Assembly: GCF_003346865.1 (NCBI RefSeq)
Contig: NZ_QDKL01000003.1
Span: 496,001 to 560,000, forward strand
Origin: Halobacteriovorax vibrionivorans
Lineage (GTDB): Bacteria; Bdellovibrionota; Bacteriovoracia; Bacteriovoracales; Bacteriovoracaceae
DNA: 64,000 nucleotides
Direction of reading: 5' to 3'
Of this stretch, positions 33,958 to 43,541 are shown piece after piece. Both the position numbers and the translations under genes were made by a program. Position 1 is the stretch's first letter. Each line of letters starts with the position of its first letter. The notes beneath the pieces are model-generated. The model worked only from the letters and a program-made list of their open reading frames with translations. It was not told where the DNA came from and made no database searches.

Positions 33958-34683
33958 ATGAAGATGCTTGTCTCTCCTCGCCTTAGTGAACTTGACTCAT
34001 GCCCTTACTTAGAAGGTCACATGGAACAACATGAATTCTTCTTTGCGGGAGAGCTGGCCTTAGATGAACTTGATTATCTTTTGCAACACGGTTGGAGAAA
34101 ATTTGGTCAATTCGTCTTTCGCCCCACGTGTCCAAATTGCGCAAAATGTATCCCTCTTAGAGTTGACCTCTCCAGCTTTAAAGCAACTAAGAATCAAAGA
34201 AAGTTTCTAAAAAAACATCAACACCTGCAAATTAAGTTTACTCCTCTAATCTTTAGAAAAAGACATTATGAAATATATAGAAAGCACGGTATCGAGAGAT
34301 TTCAAAATAGTATTGATGCTTCAATTATAGATAATGAGCAATTATTTAAAGAGACTTTTTATCGCTTTACTGGAACCCAATTATTGAGTGAAATTTTTGA
34401 GGATGGTAAATTGATAGCTTTTGGTATCTTAGAGCAGTCAGAAAGTGCTCTTAGTAGCGTTTATTTTAGTTATGATCCAGACTACGAGAAAATGAGCTTG
34501 GGTCACCTTGGAGCATTAAGTGAGATCTTATATGCAAAAAGTATAGGCCTTGAATATTACTACTTGGGATACTGGGTTGAAGAAAATAAGTACATGAGAT
34601 ATAAATCCCGCTACACCCCTCATCAATTATATGACTGGAAAGAGCAGACTTGGAAATTAGCGGATAATTCTTCGAAAGGTTAA
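33958..34683 (+). CDS. bpt: bacterial leucyl/arginyl-protein transferase, Bpt/ATE type
   Basis: Transfers an amino acid from tRNA to the N-terminus of proteins, marking them for ClpAP degradation. The family signature is clear: DSCPYLEGHMEQHEFFF, GWRKFGQFVFRPTCPNCAKC and LGYWVEENKYMRYKSRYTPH. The start ATG 33958 or 33964 has no binding site; TACAAT sits seven bases before 33958, so a leaderless mRNA is possible. The protein has about 242 residues. Its last 27 bases overlap the opposite AlkB-like gene. Confidence 0.88.
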   Translation: MKMLVSPRLSELDSCPYLEGHMEQHEFFFAGELALDELDYLLQHGWRKFGQFVFRPTCPNCAKCIPLRVDLSSFKATKNQRKFLKKHQHLQIKFTPLIFRKRHYEIYRKHGIERFQNSIDASIIDNEQLFKETFYRFTGTQLLSEIFEDGKLIAFGILEQSESALSSVYFSYDPDYEKMSLGHLGALSEILYAKSIGLEYYYLGYWVEENKYMRYKSRYTPHQLYDWKEQTWKLADNSSKG

Positions 34684-35280
34684 ATTTATCCTTGGCCCAA
34701 CTTTTCTTGCAGTTTTATTTAACTGGTGCTTCCAGTAATGTTGGGTTGCTCCCTTCATAATAAGTAAGCTTCTATCCTCTAACTCGATTTCTACTTTTTC
34801 ACATGATTTATCAAATCGATGCTTTAAGACAAATTTTCGAGTTTCACCAAAAGAGGCCGAAGCGATGACTGGGTTTCGCCCTAAACTTTCTTCATCATCA
34901 CTATGCCATGAGGCGTAGTCTCTTCCATCGCGATAGAGATTACAAAGACAGCCATTAAAACTTTCACCTGTTATTGCTTCAATTTCATCTTTAATCGTTT
35001 TTAATTCTTTATTCCAATCATTTCGTAAAAGCTTGATTCCTGAGTAACTATATTCCATGTCATTTGAATACCATGCCTGAAGTCTAGGAATATCGTGAGT
35101 TTTACCATAAAGCGTAATCTGATCTTGGCGTAGATTTAACGAGTTCTTCAAAGCCTCAAAATCGACTTTAGTGCGTCCAAAGAAATTTGGGTAATAAATG
35201 ATTTTAGCGTCTTTTAAATTATAGACAACTTCATCACTAGTTTCTTGTGTACTTTCTCCAAAGAGATCAAATTGATTCAT
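34657..35280 (-). CDS. AlkB-family Fe(II)/2-oxoglutarate dioxygenase
   Basis: Repairs alkylated DNA or RNA bases by oxidative demethylation. The 207 residues contain the iron ligands HxD in ASWHSDDEESLG and His in YWKHQLNKT, and the oxoglutarate-binding arginines in RINLTFRRI. The nucleotide-recognition lid contains CLCNLYRDGRDY. The layout is that of AlkB homologues of the ALKBH2/3 type. The N-terminal QFDLFGE resembles a sliding-clamp binding motif (QxxLF), which would fit repair at replication forks. It is convergent with the Bpt gene. Confidence 0.9.
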   Translation of the reverse strand: MNQFDLFGESTQETSDEVVYNLKDAKIIYYPNFFGRTKVDFEALKNSLNLRQDQITLYGKTHDIPRLQAWYSNDMEYSYSGIKLLRNDWNKELKTIKDEIEAITGESFNGCLCNLYRDGRDYASWHSDDEESLGRNPVIASASFGETRKFVLKHRFDKSCEKVEIELEDRSLLIMKGATQHYWKHQLNKTARKVGPRINLTFRRIIR

Positions 35281-35464
35281 GGCCAGATATTAGCATTAAG
35301 AGCATAAACTCTTCAAATCACAAGTCTAAAAATGCCAAAAATAGGACACGCTCATAAATAGCGTAATTCCTGCCTAAGTACCTAAAATCTCTATAAATCT
35401 TATATAATAGTAAGAGATTAACCAAAGGTTCGCTAAAATTACTATATAAGGTAAGGAGTTTGCT

Positions 35465-37252
35465 ATGCATATGGCACAACGAAATTTCATCATATTCAAA
35501 AAAATCTTAATTACTGTGATTTCATGGTCTCTATTACTTACACCAACAGCAAATGCTTTGGCACAGCAAGAGACTACTCCAACACAGCAGGAAACTTCAG
35601 CACCTCAAGAAGGTACAGAGACTGAAACTGAAACATCACAACAGTCGACGACGCAAAATAGCACACCACCTTCGAGTATGAATCCTAATTACTGCCATGA
35701 AGATGGTAGTGCTAAGGACTGCCCTAGTAAGTATGTTTATAATTGCCATCTAAAGAGTTGTGTAGCGAATGAAGATAACGAAAACTACAACCAAGAGTAT
35801 ATGAAATGCGGTGGTAGTGAGAAGTGTCAGGAAGAACTTAAAGCGGATGCTAAAATGTTCACAGAACATAAGGCCACTGATGCTAGTTCCGTAAAATCCA
35901 AAGACGATGTACTTCGTTATCTAAAAGTTGCCGCAAATATTGGATATGGATGTGTACTCCTTGGAGCCGGTGGTTGTGATACAGACTTTGGTCTACAGAT
36001 AGCAGCAGTTATTATTATGTCATCAGCAGTCATGAGCTTAATGGGAGATACATATAAGGATGACTTTAAGAATGCAAAGAAACGTCTTGAGAACCTAGAG
36101 AAAACTGATGAAAAAGGCTGGAACCATAGAATTCAAAGAGAAGCACTAAAAGCTGAAATTGATATGTTAAAGGACATGGAAAAAGCAGCGAAGAAGAAGA
36201 TGAAGCACCATCAGAGAACATCCACACTAATATCAATTGTTGGGATTTTAGCTGGTATTTGTATCGCTTTAACTTGGACTGGTTGTAGTGTAAGTAATCC
36301 ATGTTCTGGTTGGGCCTTTGGCCTAAGTGCTGTCGCCTTTGTCTTAGAGATGAAAGCTAATCAAATTGCGAAAAAGGCCATGAAGAGTGCGCAAAGTGCA
36401 CGTCAAAAAGCGCAGAAGGTTTTAAAGAAATTAGAAAGCCGATATAATAACCAATACAGTGCAGGGAGAACGCAAAAGATTGCAACAAGCTCTGCTGGAA
36501 CAGTCGGTCAGTCTGACTTCCAAAACGCTTCAGTATCTCAAAATGAAGCTTCTGCAGGAAATGTTCAAGGAGAAGTTATTTCGGAAGTTCCTGAGATGAA
36601 TATCAACATGGGTACACTTGGAACGAATGGACAGAACTTTCTTAACGAAACAGGTGGAGCAGAGGTAATCGAAGGCTTCAACCGCACAGTTAAAGAAGGT
36701 GATACAAAGTATGTTAACGATTCTATCGATAAGAATGCAGCTAAAATTTCAAAAGCAGCAAGAAAGGTATTAGAACTAGTCGCAAAATCAAAGAAGGCCG
36801 ACGATAAAGCAAAGTCTGCGGCAAATGCATTTCTAAATCCTAATAGTGAAGATAGTCAAAGATTTCTTGCTAATACTTTAGCAGATAATACATCCCCTAT
36901 TGCCATGGCGCTAAATTACCGTAAAGCAGGTGGTGCAAATGCTAGTAAAGAATTAGAAAATAATACAAAAGTAAAACCAGAAACGGCCGTTGCCTACGAT
37001 AGCTCGTCAAAAGATTATTTAAAGAAAATCAAGGCCCAACTTGAAGATTATGAATCGCTCCTAGCTGATGATACAGGAATTATGGCCATGAGTAATTTTG
37101 GAGACCCAACTGTTGATAGCAATGCTGTTGATCAATTAAACCAAAATAATAAAGACCCAAAAGAGACGATTCATAAAGACTCTGGAGTCTCTCTATGGAA
37201 AATTATTTCAAATCGTTATAACGAAATAAAATTGAAGAAAATTCTAGATTAA
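35465..37252 (+). CDS. large exported protein of unknown function
   Basis: A 595-residue protein with a signal peptide (end near ANALA|QQ), a Gln/Thr/Ser/Glu-rich low-complexity stretch (residues 35-75), a cysteine-rich patch (75-125: CHEDG, CPSKYVYNC, CVANE, CGGSEKC), two hydrophobic segments (about 155-200), a long basic coiled coil (205-255), two more hydrophobic segments (255-300) and a mostly helical C-terminal region. AAGGAG precedes the ATG by six bases. The topology suggests an inner-membrane protein with large periplasmic parts. No family recognised. It is a candidate for a predator-specific envelope protein. Confidence 0.7.
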   Translation: MHMAQRNFIIFKKILITVISWSLLLTPTANALAQQETTPTQQETSAPQEGTETETETSQQSTTQNSTPPSSMNPNYCHEDGSAKDCPSKYVYNCHLKSCVANEDNENYNQEYMKCGGSEKCQEELKADAKMFTEHKATDASSVKSKDDVLRYLKVAANIGYGCVLLGAGGCDTDFGLQIAAVIIMSSAVMSLMGDTYKDDFKNAKKRLENLEKTDEKGWNHRIQREALKAEIDMLKDMEKAAKKKMKHHQRTSTLISIVGILAGICIALTWTGCSVSNPCSGWAFGLSAVAFVLEMKANQIAKKAMKSAQSARQKAQKVLKKLESRYNNQYSAGRTQKIATSSAGTVGQSDFQNASVSQNEASAGNVQGEVISEVPEMNINMGTLGTNGQNFLNETGGAEVIEGFNRTVKEGDTKYVNDSIDKNAAKISKAARKVLELVAKSKKADDKAKSAANAFLNPNSEDSQRFLANTLADNTSPIAMALNYRKAGGANASKELENNTKVKPETAVAYDSSSKDYLKKIKAQLEDYESLLADDTGIMAMSNFGDPTVDSNAVDQLNQNNKDPKETIHKDSGVSLWKIISNRYNEIKLKKILD

Positions 37253-37259
37253 AAATATT

Positions 37260-38336
37260 CTAAGCTTCACAGCATGAGTCATTTGACTTTGATGCCTGTG
37301 AAGCTTTCTTTGCCTCTAGCTCATCACAAATCTTTTGAAATTCTCGATGAAAGATATGTTTAAACTTCACCATCTCGTAATTAGCTGAAATGCCATGACG
37401 CTTTTTAGGATCTTCTTCAGGTACATCTAAGGCCACTGGAGTTGTTTGTGTAAAGAAGTCATCGTTAAGTTTATGAACACCAAGACCAAATGGTAAGAAC
37501 TTATTTCCAATAGTGAAAACAGGGCGTCCACAACTTAGTGCCTTAAGGGCAAAATGTGGGAACTTCACTTCAGTATCAATGACATAATTAGCACCAGCAT
37601 AAAGAGGAGCTAGCTCGCCTGAGCACTTATTTCCAAAAAAGAATTGAGGATACTGGCCAAGAAGTTCACCTAAATGATCTTCTTTACCAATGAATTTAAA
37701 TTTATGATCTTTATAAGTTTCAATAAAAAGGCGTGCTTCTTCAATACTTAGAGGTTCACAATTTATTAAGAAGTAATCCCTTTTAAACATGCCCTCAGGT
37801 AATACTTTATAGTCTTTGAGAGATGTTGCCGGTGTTACCTGTTTTGCATTTGGAAATTGAGATAAGATATATTCTTCATTAGTCCAAAGAGTGTCGGCCC
37901 TCTTTAAGTACTTCATTTGCTTTGAACGAACAAAGGAGCTAAAAAATCTTTTCAAAAGAGAAAGGTTTTTCTTACCTTGATTAATGTCTTCAATGAGATA
38001 AGTAAATAGATGGGTCTTATCACAAACCTTGATTTCTTGTGAAAAACCTCGAGAGAGATTGACAACTAAATCAACACTACAAGGTATAAATAGTCCCTGG
38101 GCAGCTCCATGAATAAGATGAGACTTATCAAGTAGTTCATCCCAAGACTTAACCATCTTGCTTAAAAAAGTTGAATGAATTTTACGTTGCTCAACTGGCC
38201 CAATGACCTGCCCCTGTCTATGTACAAGTGTATAGAGTTCAACATTTTCACCAATTACACCCATCATTGTTTCAAGACATTCAATATAAAAGTCTCTTTC
38301 AACAACAGCATCACAACTTACAACAACTTTTAGCAT
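37260..38336 (-). CDS. glycosyltransferase-like protein (GT-B fold)
   Basis: A 358-residue cytosolic protein. The middle segment LFTYLIEDINQGKK, then LKRADTLWTNEEYILSQFPN, and the late segment VDTEVKFPHFALKALSCGRPVF with an E-x(7)-E-like sugar-nucleotide contact region resemble family 4 glycosyltransferases. It ends in a lysine-rich tail with two cysteines (DSCCEA). The next gene downstream in the transcript direction is none; the gene before it encodes a sugar-nucleotide epimerase, so a role in surface polysaccharide or lipid sugars is inferred. The acceptor is unknown. Confidence 0.7.
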   Translation of the reverse strand: MLKVVVSCDAVVERDFYIECLETMMGVIGENVELYTLVHRQGQVIGPVEQRKIHSTFLSKMVKSWDELLDKSHLIHGAAQGLFIPCSVDLVVNLSRGFSQEIKVCDKTHLFTYLIEDINQGKKNLSLLKRFFSSFVRSKQMKYLKRADTLWTNEEYILSQFPNAKQVTPATSLKDYKVLPEGMFKRDYFLINCEPLSIEEARLFIETYKDHKFKFIGKEDHLGELLGQYPQFFFGNKCSGELAPLYAGANYVIDTEVKFPHFALKALSCGRPVFTIGNKFLPFGLGVHKLNDDFFTQTTPVALDVPEEDPKKRHGISANYEMVKFKHIFHREFQKICDELEAKKASQASKSNDSCCEA

Positions 38337-38347
38337 ATATTTCTCTT

Positions 38348-39313
38348 CTACTTTTTGTATTCTCTAAAGAATTTTGCCGTTCTCTCAATCCCTTCAGCAA
38401 ATGTTACTTTTGGTAAATATCCTAATTTCATAACACGATTTATATCTGGTCTTCTACGCTTAGGATCATCTTTTGGTAATTCTTGATAAGTTAATTTTGA
38501 AGATGAATCAAGAGCATCAACAATCAACTCCCCTGTTTCTTTAATTGAGTACTCATCAGGGTTTCCAATATTATATGGCATATGATCACCAAGCATTAAA
38601 ACGTGATCAATAGCATTAGCAAGATCCGTCACATAACAAAATGATCTCGTCTGACTTCCATCACCATAAACAGTAATATCTCGTCCTTCTAAGGCTTGAT
38701 TGATAAAGTTTGGAATAACTCTCCCATCATCAGGACGCATTCTTGGCCCATATGTATTAAAGATACGAATAATTTTTGTATCCACATTATATTTTCGACG
38801 ATAAGTCATTGTTAATGCTTCAGCATAACGTTTCGCTTCGTCATAGCAGCTTCTTGGACCAATTGGATTTACATGACCAACATAATCCTCGGTTTGAGGG
38901 TGAATCTCTGGGTCTCCATAAACCTCAGAAGTTGATGCCTCTAAGAAGCGTGCCCCATGATCCTTTGCAAGCTCTAATAAGTTTTGTGTACCAATCGAAT
39001 TTACAGTCATAATTTCCAAAGGAATAACCTTAAAATCAATTGGTGAAGCTGGAGAAGCAAGGGATAAAATATAATGGAATTTTATATCTCCGAAATCTGG
39101 TAGGCCATGAGTTATGTCACATTCCGTAAAGTGGAAGTTTTCATATTTAGATAGTAATTCAATATTTGACTTAGACCCTGTAATAAAATTATCTAAACCA
39201 TAAACAGTAGCACCTTTATCTAAATATAATTGTGCCACAGTAGAAGGAACAAATCCGGCTGCACCTGCAATTAAGAAATTCTTCCCTTTGTGATCCATTG
39301 GTAATTCTAACAT
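38348..39313 (-). CDS. UDP-glucuronate decarboxylase-like SDR enzyme
   Basis: NAD-dependent extended SDR enzyme of 321 residues close to UDP-xylose synthase. Catalytic residues: SASPASPIDF-type loop (ASPASPIDFKVIPLE), STSEVYGDPEIHPQTE and CYDEAKR (YxxxK). IRIFNTYGPRMRPDDGRVIPN and YGDGSQTRSFCYVTDLA are typical of UXS. The nucleotide-binding loop is GAAGFVPS instead of the normal GGAGFIGS, so the third glycine is a proline. Starts at 39313 (after GGAG) and 39298 are possible. It lies 11 bases before the glycosyltransferase gene and likely supplies its donor sugar. Confidence 0.82.
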   Translation of the reverse strand: MLELPMDHKGKNFLIAGAAGFVPSTVAQLYLDKGATVYGLDNFITGSKSNIELLSKYENFHFTECDITHGLPDFGDIKFHYILSLASPASPIDFKVIPLEIMTVNSIGTQNLLELAKDHGARFLEASTSEVYGDPEIHPQTEDYVGHVNPIGPRSCYDEAKRYAEALTMTYRRKYNVDTKIIRIFNTYGPRMRPDDGRVIPNFINQALEGRDITVYGDGSQTRSFCYVTDLANAIDHVLMLGDHMPYNIGNPDEYSIKETGELIVDALDSSSKLTYQELPKDDPKRRRPDINRVMKLGYLPKVTFAEGIERTAKFFREYKK

Positions 39314-39332
39314 CTATATATTCTCCGTACTT

Positions 39333-40265
39333 TTAATAATTCGTTTGTGCTTCAAGACGTTCTTGTTTTCGATTGGCCAATTGTAGCATTGTGGAACTTA
39401 ACAGTAAAAGTATACCACCTGTAATCTGAACAAAGCTCAGCTTTTGATCAAGGGCAACCCAGTTAATAATCACAGCAAAGAATGGAAATGACATTTCGGC
39501 CAAAGTACAAACTTTTGCCGTTACCAAGCTTAGACCTCGGTAGTAGAAATACATACCAAAAACACCTGATATTAGAGCGAGTACACTAACTTTTGCCCAC
39601 AACTCCATTGGAAAGACAAGGCCAACATCATTAGCGGCCATAAATGGAATAATTGCAATGAAACCAACGGCAAAACGGATGGCCATAACTTCTTTTTCAA
39701 TCCATCCCTGTTTGATTAAATACTTTCCAAAAACTGTCGCACTCCCCCAACTTATGACTGCAATTAAGGCAAGACAAAGTCCATACAATGATGAGCGATC
39801 AAAGCTCAATTTTCCTGTTTTAATGAGGTTGATTGCACTAACAATATCATAATAACTAATTAAGATAGCTCCTAAAATAGCTAGGAGCGCCCATACAAGA
39901 AATCGTTTCGTGATTCTTTCTTTTAGAATTATATAGGCAAGACTTATGGCCACAAATGGTTGTAACTTCTGTAGTAAAATAACAAGAGAAGGGTTTATAA
40001 GTGAGAAAGACTTTGTAAAAGACAATGTAGCAATTGCTGAACCCATTGCTCCAATTATGAGAAAGCATAGAAGTTCAAATGCCTTCATTCTCATGATTTT
40101 CTTTCTTGCCGCATAGAGACCAGGTAAGAAAATAATCGTTAAAAACAAATGCTCACCGAAGACAATAATTTCACTACTCTTATACTTATAAAGAAGAGGA
40201 TATCTTATAAGAGTATCAAGGGCCCAAATAAAGCAGGCAATTAGAATGAAAATTAATCCTTTCAC
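39333..40265 (-). CDS. EamA/DMT-family membrane transporter
   Basis: A 310-residue protein with ten hydrophobic helices in two EamA repeats. LLQKLQPFVAISLAYIILKE marks the end of the first, and AEMSFPFFAVIINWVALDQ the end of the second. Such proteins export amino acids, nucleosides or other metabolites. The GTG start at 40265 shares its first base with the stop of trmFO (TAGTG), so translation is probably coupled. The substrate is unknown. Confidence 0.82.
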   Translation of the reverse strand: MKGLIFILIACFIWALDTLIRYPLLYKYKSSEIIVFGEHLFLTIIFLPGLYAARKKIMRMKAFELLCFLIIGAMGSAIATLSFTKSFSLINPSLVILLQKLQPFVAISLAYIILKERITKRFLVWALLAILGAILISYYDIVSAINLIKTGKLSFDRSSLYGLCLALIAVISWGSATVFGKYLIKQGWIEKEVMAIRFAVGFIAIIPFMAANDVGLVFPMELWAKVSVLALISGVFGMYFYYRGLSLVTAKVCTLAEMSFPFFAVIINWVALDQKLSFVQITGGILLLLSSTMLQLANRKQERLEAQTNY

Positions 40266-41632
40266 TACTTATTATATTCCTTCATAAAGTTATCAAATGA
40301 CTCTTTTGCACGATCTGATGCCAATTGTTTTTTTACTTTCTTTCTATTTTTACGATCACGTCTTTGCTCCTTTGTAAGAGCAACCGGTGGTAGTAATCCG
40401 AAATTAATATTTGATGGCACAGGCTTTGGCACAGTCATTACATAATTTACGAGTGCTCCCATTCCTGTTTCAACTGGAAATGGCCTTACTTCTTCACCTC
40501 TTAGTTTCTTAAGTAGTTGAAAAGCAACATAAAGTCCCATTGAAGCAGACTCAGTGTAGCCTTCAACACCAGTTATTTGACCTGCAAAGTAAATATTTGG
40601 GAACTTCTTAACACTTAAATCAAAGTCTAGAAGAGTTCTTGAATTGATAAAAGAGTTTCTATGAACAGAGCCAAGATGAAGAAAACTAGCGTTTTCAAAA
40701 CCAGGGATCTTACTAAAGACGCGTTTTTGCTCAGGATATTTTAGACGAGTTTGGAAACCAACCATATTAAAAGCTGAGCCTAGTAAGTTTTCACGTCTTA
40801 ATTGTACACAAGCATATGGTAGAGAACCATCAGGAAGCTCAAGTCCAATTGGTTTCATACAAGAGAAACGGGCCGTATCAACGCCACGCTCGGCCATGAT
40901 ATCAACAGGCAGGCATGACTCGAAGAATTTATAATCCTCAAAGTTTTGAGCTGGTACTTTTTCGGCCTTAACAAGCTCAGCAATGAAGTCTTCATACTGT
41001 TCTTTATTCATTGGAGCATTAAGATAATCTGCCTGCTCCCCTTCTTCTTCACTTACCGGCTTATGGCGATCTTTATAATATAGTTTTGAGTAATCCAGAC
41101 TATCGCCATCTACCACTGGGGCAATAGCATCATAGAAATAAAAGTCATCATCGGAGATATTCTTAACAATCCAATTTGAGAGACCTTCTGTTGTTAATGG
41201 ACCAGAAGCAATAACACATGCATCTGCTTCATACTTTGCCATTAACTCTTGTGGATCACTTGCATCCATGGCCACAACTTCAATATTTTCATGATTATGA
41301 AGGCGATCAGTTACTTCTCCAGAGAATCCATCACGCTCAACTGCAAGAGCATCTCCTGCTGGAACTGCATGCTTACGAGCACAATCAAGGATGATTGATC
41401 CAAGTGCATCCATTTCATATTTTAATAGTCCGTGGCCAGAAGCAGGATTCATTGATTTTAAAGAATTGGTACAAACTAACTCGGCAAAAGCATCAATCTT
41501 CTGTGCAGGATTCTTCTTAACAGTTTTCGATTCGACTAAGACAACCTTAACACCTTGACTTGCTAGAAAGTTTGCTGCTTCACTACCGGCCATACCGGCA
41601 CCAATTACTATAACTTTGTGTGAGTTAGACAA
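40265..41632 (-). CDS. trmFO: methylenetetrahydrofolate-tRNA (uracil-5-)-methyltransferase TrmFO
   Basis: Makes ribothymidine at position 54 of tRNA with a folate methyl donor and FAD. The FAD site VIGAGMAGSEAANFLA, the catalytic cysteine region AELVCTNSLKSMN and MKPIGLELPDG with FNMVGFQTRLKYPEQ are diagnostic. The C-terminal 40 residues are an extra basic tail (QRRDRKNRKKVKKQL) that could bind tRNA. I use TTG 41632, six bases after AGAGG; TTG 41638 directly abuts that site. It is the first gene of a run with the EamA transporter. Confidence 0.93.
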   Translation of the reverse strand: MSNSHKVIVIGAGMAGSEAANFLASQGVKVVLVESKTVKKNPAQKIDAFAELVCTNSLKSMNPASGHGLLKYEMDALGSIILDCARKHAVPAGDALAVERDGFSGEVTDRLHNHENIEVVAMDASDPQELMAKYEADACVIASGPLTTEGLSNWIVKNISDDDFYFYDAIAPVVDGDSLDYSKLYYKDRHKPVSEEEGEQADYLNAPMNKEQYEDFIAELVKAEKVPAQNFEDYKFFESCLPVDIMAERGVDTARFSCMKPIGLELPDGSLPYACVQLRRENLLGSAFNMVGFQTRLKYPEQKRVFSKIPGFENASFLHLGSVHRNSFINSRTLLDFDLSVKKFPNIYFAGQITGVEGYTESASMGLYVAFQLLKKLRGEEVRPFPVETGMGALVNYVMTVPKPVPSNINFGLLPPVALTKEQRRDRKNRKKVKKQLASDRAKESFDNFMKEYNK

Positions 41633-41746
41633 TTTCAACCTCTTTAATATACTTATATGATGATATAGACCTTATATATGCAAACATGCTATAAAGTCCA
41701 TTAATTACCAGTATTTAAGTATTATTATTAACATAGAGACGACGCA

Positions 41747-43501
41747 ATGCAAATAGTCATTCACCAAACAGATCACACAATTGGCAACTTTACACAAATT
41801 TACAAATACATAGAAAACCTAACGAGATCTGAAGACTTTCAAGATAATATACATATCTTTCCTGAAACATTTCTTTCAGGCTATCCTCTTCAGGATTTAG
41901 TCCTACAAAAAACATTTATTCGCCAATACCATGAGCTTTTACAGGCCCTGAGAGATTTATTTGCAAAGATAAAGCTTTCAGATAAAACGGCGCTTCTTGT
42001 TGGTGGACTACGCTACGAATTTAAGGATAACGCAGATATTCCTTCAAATATCTATAACGTTATTTACGAAGTAACAAAGAAATCAAATTTCAATGATATT
42101 TACACAAAATGTCTTCTTCCAGATTACGATATATTTGATGAATCTAAATATTATACACCTGGGAGTGCCCCATGTATCTGGTCTCATGCAGGATGTGATT
42201 TTGGCCTACTTATTTGTGAAGACATGTGGCATTCTGAACAATATGCTGTTAACCCACTACAAATGCTAATGGATGAGGCCAATGGCAAAGAGTTGAATGG
42301 AATAATCAATTTTTCAGCTTCTCCATGGAATATCGATAAAGAAGAAAAGAGAATTAAGCGTGCCAGCGAAATATCACGAGTATTTAAGACACCATTCTAC
42401 TATGTGAATAAAGTTGGTGCAGAAGATGAAATCATCTTTGATGGTGCAAGTTTTGTCGTTAATGAAACACAAGTCATTGCCAAAGCAAAATCCTTTAAAT
42501 CCGATCTTATGAAGGTTGAGATTGCCAAAAAATCAAAAATTGAGAATCTTGGAGTGGCCCCTGTTGGTGCTAACTCTTGGGAGTCATTATTTGGGCCACA
42601 TATCGAAAAGATAAACGGAAAAATGAGCCTTAAAAAGCTCAGTGATGACAAACTTGATGCCATTTTAGGTGCTTTAAACCTAGGCTTACAAGACTACGCT
42701 AGAAAATGTGGTATGAACAAATTCTTGGTTGCTCTATCAGGAGGAATTGATTCGGCACTTGTTCTTACGCTTGTGAAGTTATTTCTAAAGCCGGGCCAAG
42801 AAGTTGAGGCCATTTATATGCCAAGTAAATTCTCGGCATCACTAAGCTGGGAAATTAGTGATAAATTATGCAAGAATCTTGGAATTAAATTACATAATCT
42901 ACCAATCAAATTCCTCCATTCATCTGTGCAAAACCTCTTTAATGATAACCTCGACCCATTAGAAGGCCTTGCAGATGAAAATATTCAATCGAGACTACGA
43001 GGCTCCTTACTATTTGCTCGCTCAAATCAAACAGGGGCCATGGTTATAAATACATCAAACAAGTCAGAGTTAGCTGTTGGTTATTCGACTCTATATGGAG
43101 ACTCTGTTGGCGCTATTAGCCTATTGGGAGATCTCTACAAAAGTGAAGTCTTTGCTCTGGCCAGACATATCAATAAGAATTTCAGTGATATTATTCCTGT
43201 TGAGGTTATAGAAAGGCCACCAAGTGCAGAATTAAGGGCCGATCAAAAAGATGAAGATTCTTTACCTCCATATGAAACACTGGATATGATATTAGAATCA
43301 TACCTTTCTTATCGCTACGACTTACCAGATCTTCTTAATTTAGGGTTAAACAAAACTGAAGTTGAAAGGGTGATAAAATTGATATTAAATAGTGAGTACA
43401 AAAGGCAACAATTTTGTCCTATACTAAAATTGAAAGACAAAAGCTTTGGTTTTGGTCGACGAGTGCCGATATGTAAGAAGGTTGATTTTAATCTCGGATA
43501 A
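41747..43501 (+). CDS. nadE: glutamine-dependent NAD+ synthetase
   Basis: Last step of NAD+ synthesis, amidating nicotinate adenine dinucleotide. The N-terminal nitrilase-like glutaminase domain carries the triad Glu in FPETFLSGYP, Lys in YTKCLLPDYDIFD and Cys in LLICEDMWH. The C-terminal synthetase domain has the PP-loop LVALSGGIDSALV, NTSNKSELAVGYSTLYGD and RPPSAELRADQKDEDSLPPY. At 584 residues it has the two-domain length. The transcript is likely separate; the H1-like gene follows 40 bases on. Confidence 0.95.
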   Translation: MQIVIHQTDHTIGNFTQIYKYIENLTRSEDFQDNIHIFPETFLSGYPLQDLVLQKTFIRQYHELLQALRDLFAKIKLSDKTALLVGGLRYEFKDNADIPSNIYNVIYEVTKKSNFNDIYTKCLLPDYDIFDESKYYTPGSAPCIWSHAGCDFGLLICEDMWHSEQYAVNPLQMLMDEANGKELNGIINFSASPWNIDKEEKRIKRASEISRVFKTPFYYVNKVGAEDEIIFDGASFVVNETQVIAKAKSFKSDLMKVEIAKKSKIENLGVAPVGANSWESLFGPHIEKINGKMSLKKLSDDKLDAILGALNLGLQDYARKCGMNKFLVALSGGIDSALVLTLVKLFLKPGQEVEAIYMPSKFSASLSWEISDKLCKNLGIKLHNLPIKFLHSSVQNLFNDNLDPLEGLADENIQSRLRGSLLFARSNQTGAMVINTSNKSELAVGYSTLYGDSVGAISLLGDLYKSEVFALARHINKNFSDIIPVEVIERPPSAELRADQKDEDSLPPYETLDMILESYLSYRYDLPDLLNLGLNKTEVERVIKLILNSEYKRQQFCPILKLKDKSFGFGRRVPICKKVDFNLG

Positions 43502-43541
43502 CAATAGTGATTCGAATACGCATACTAAGAGGAGTAATGAA

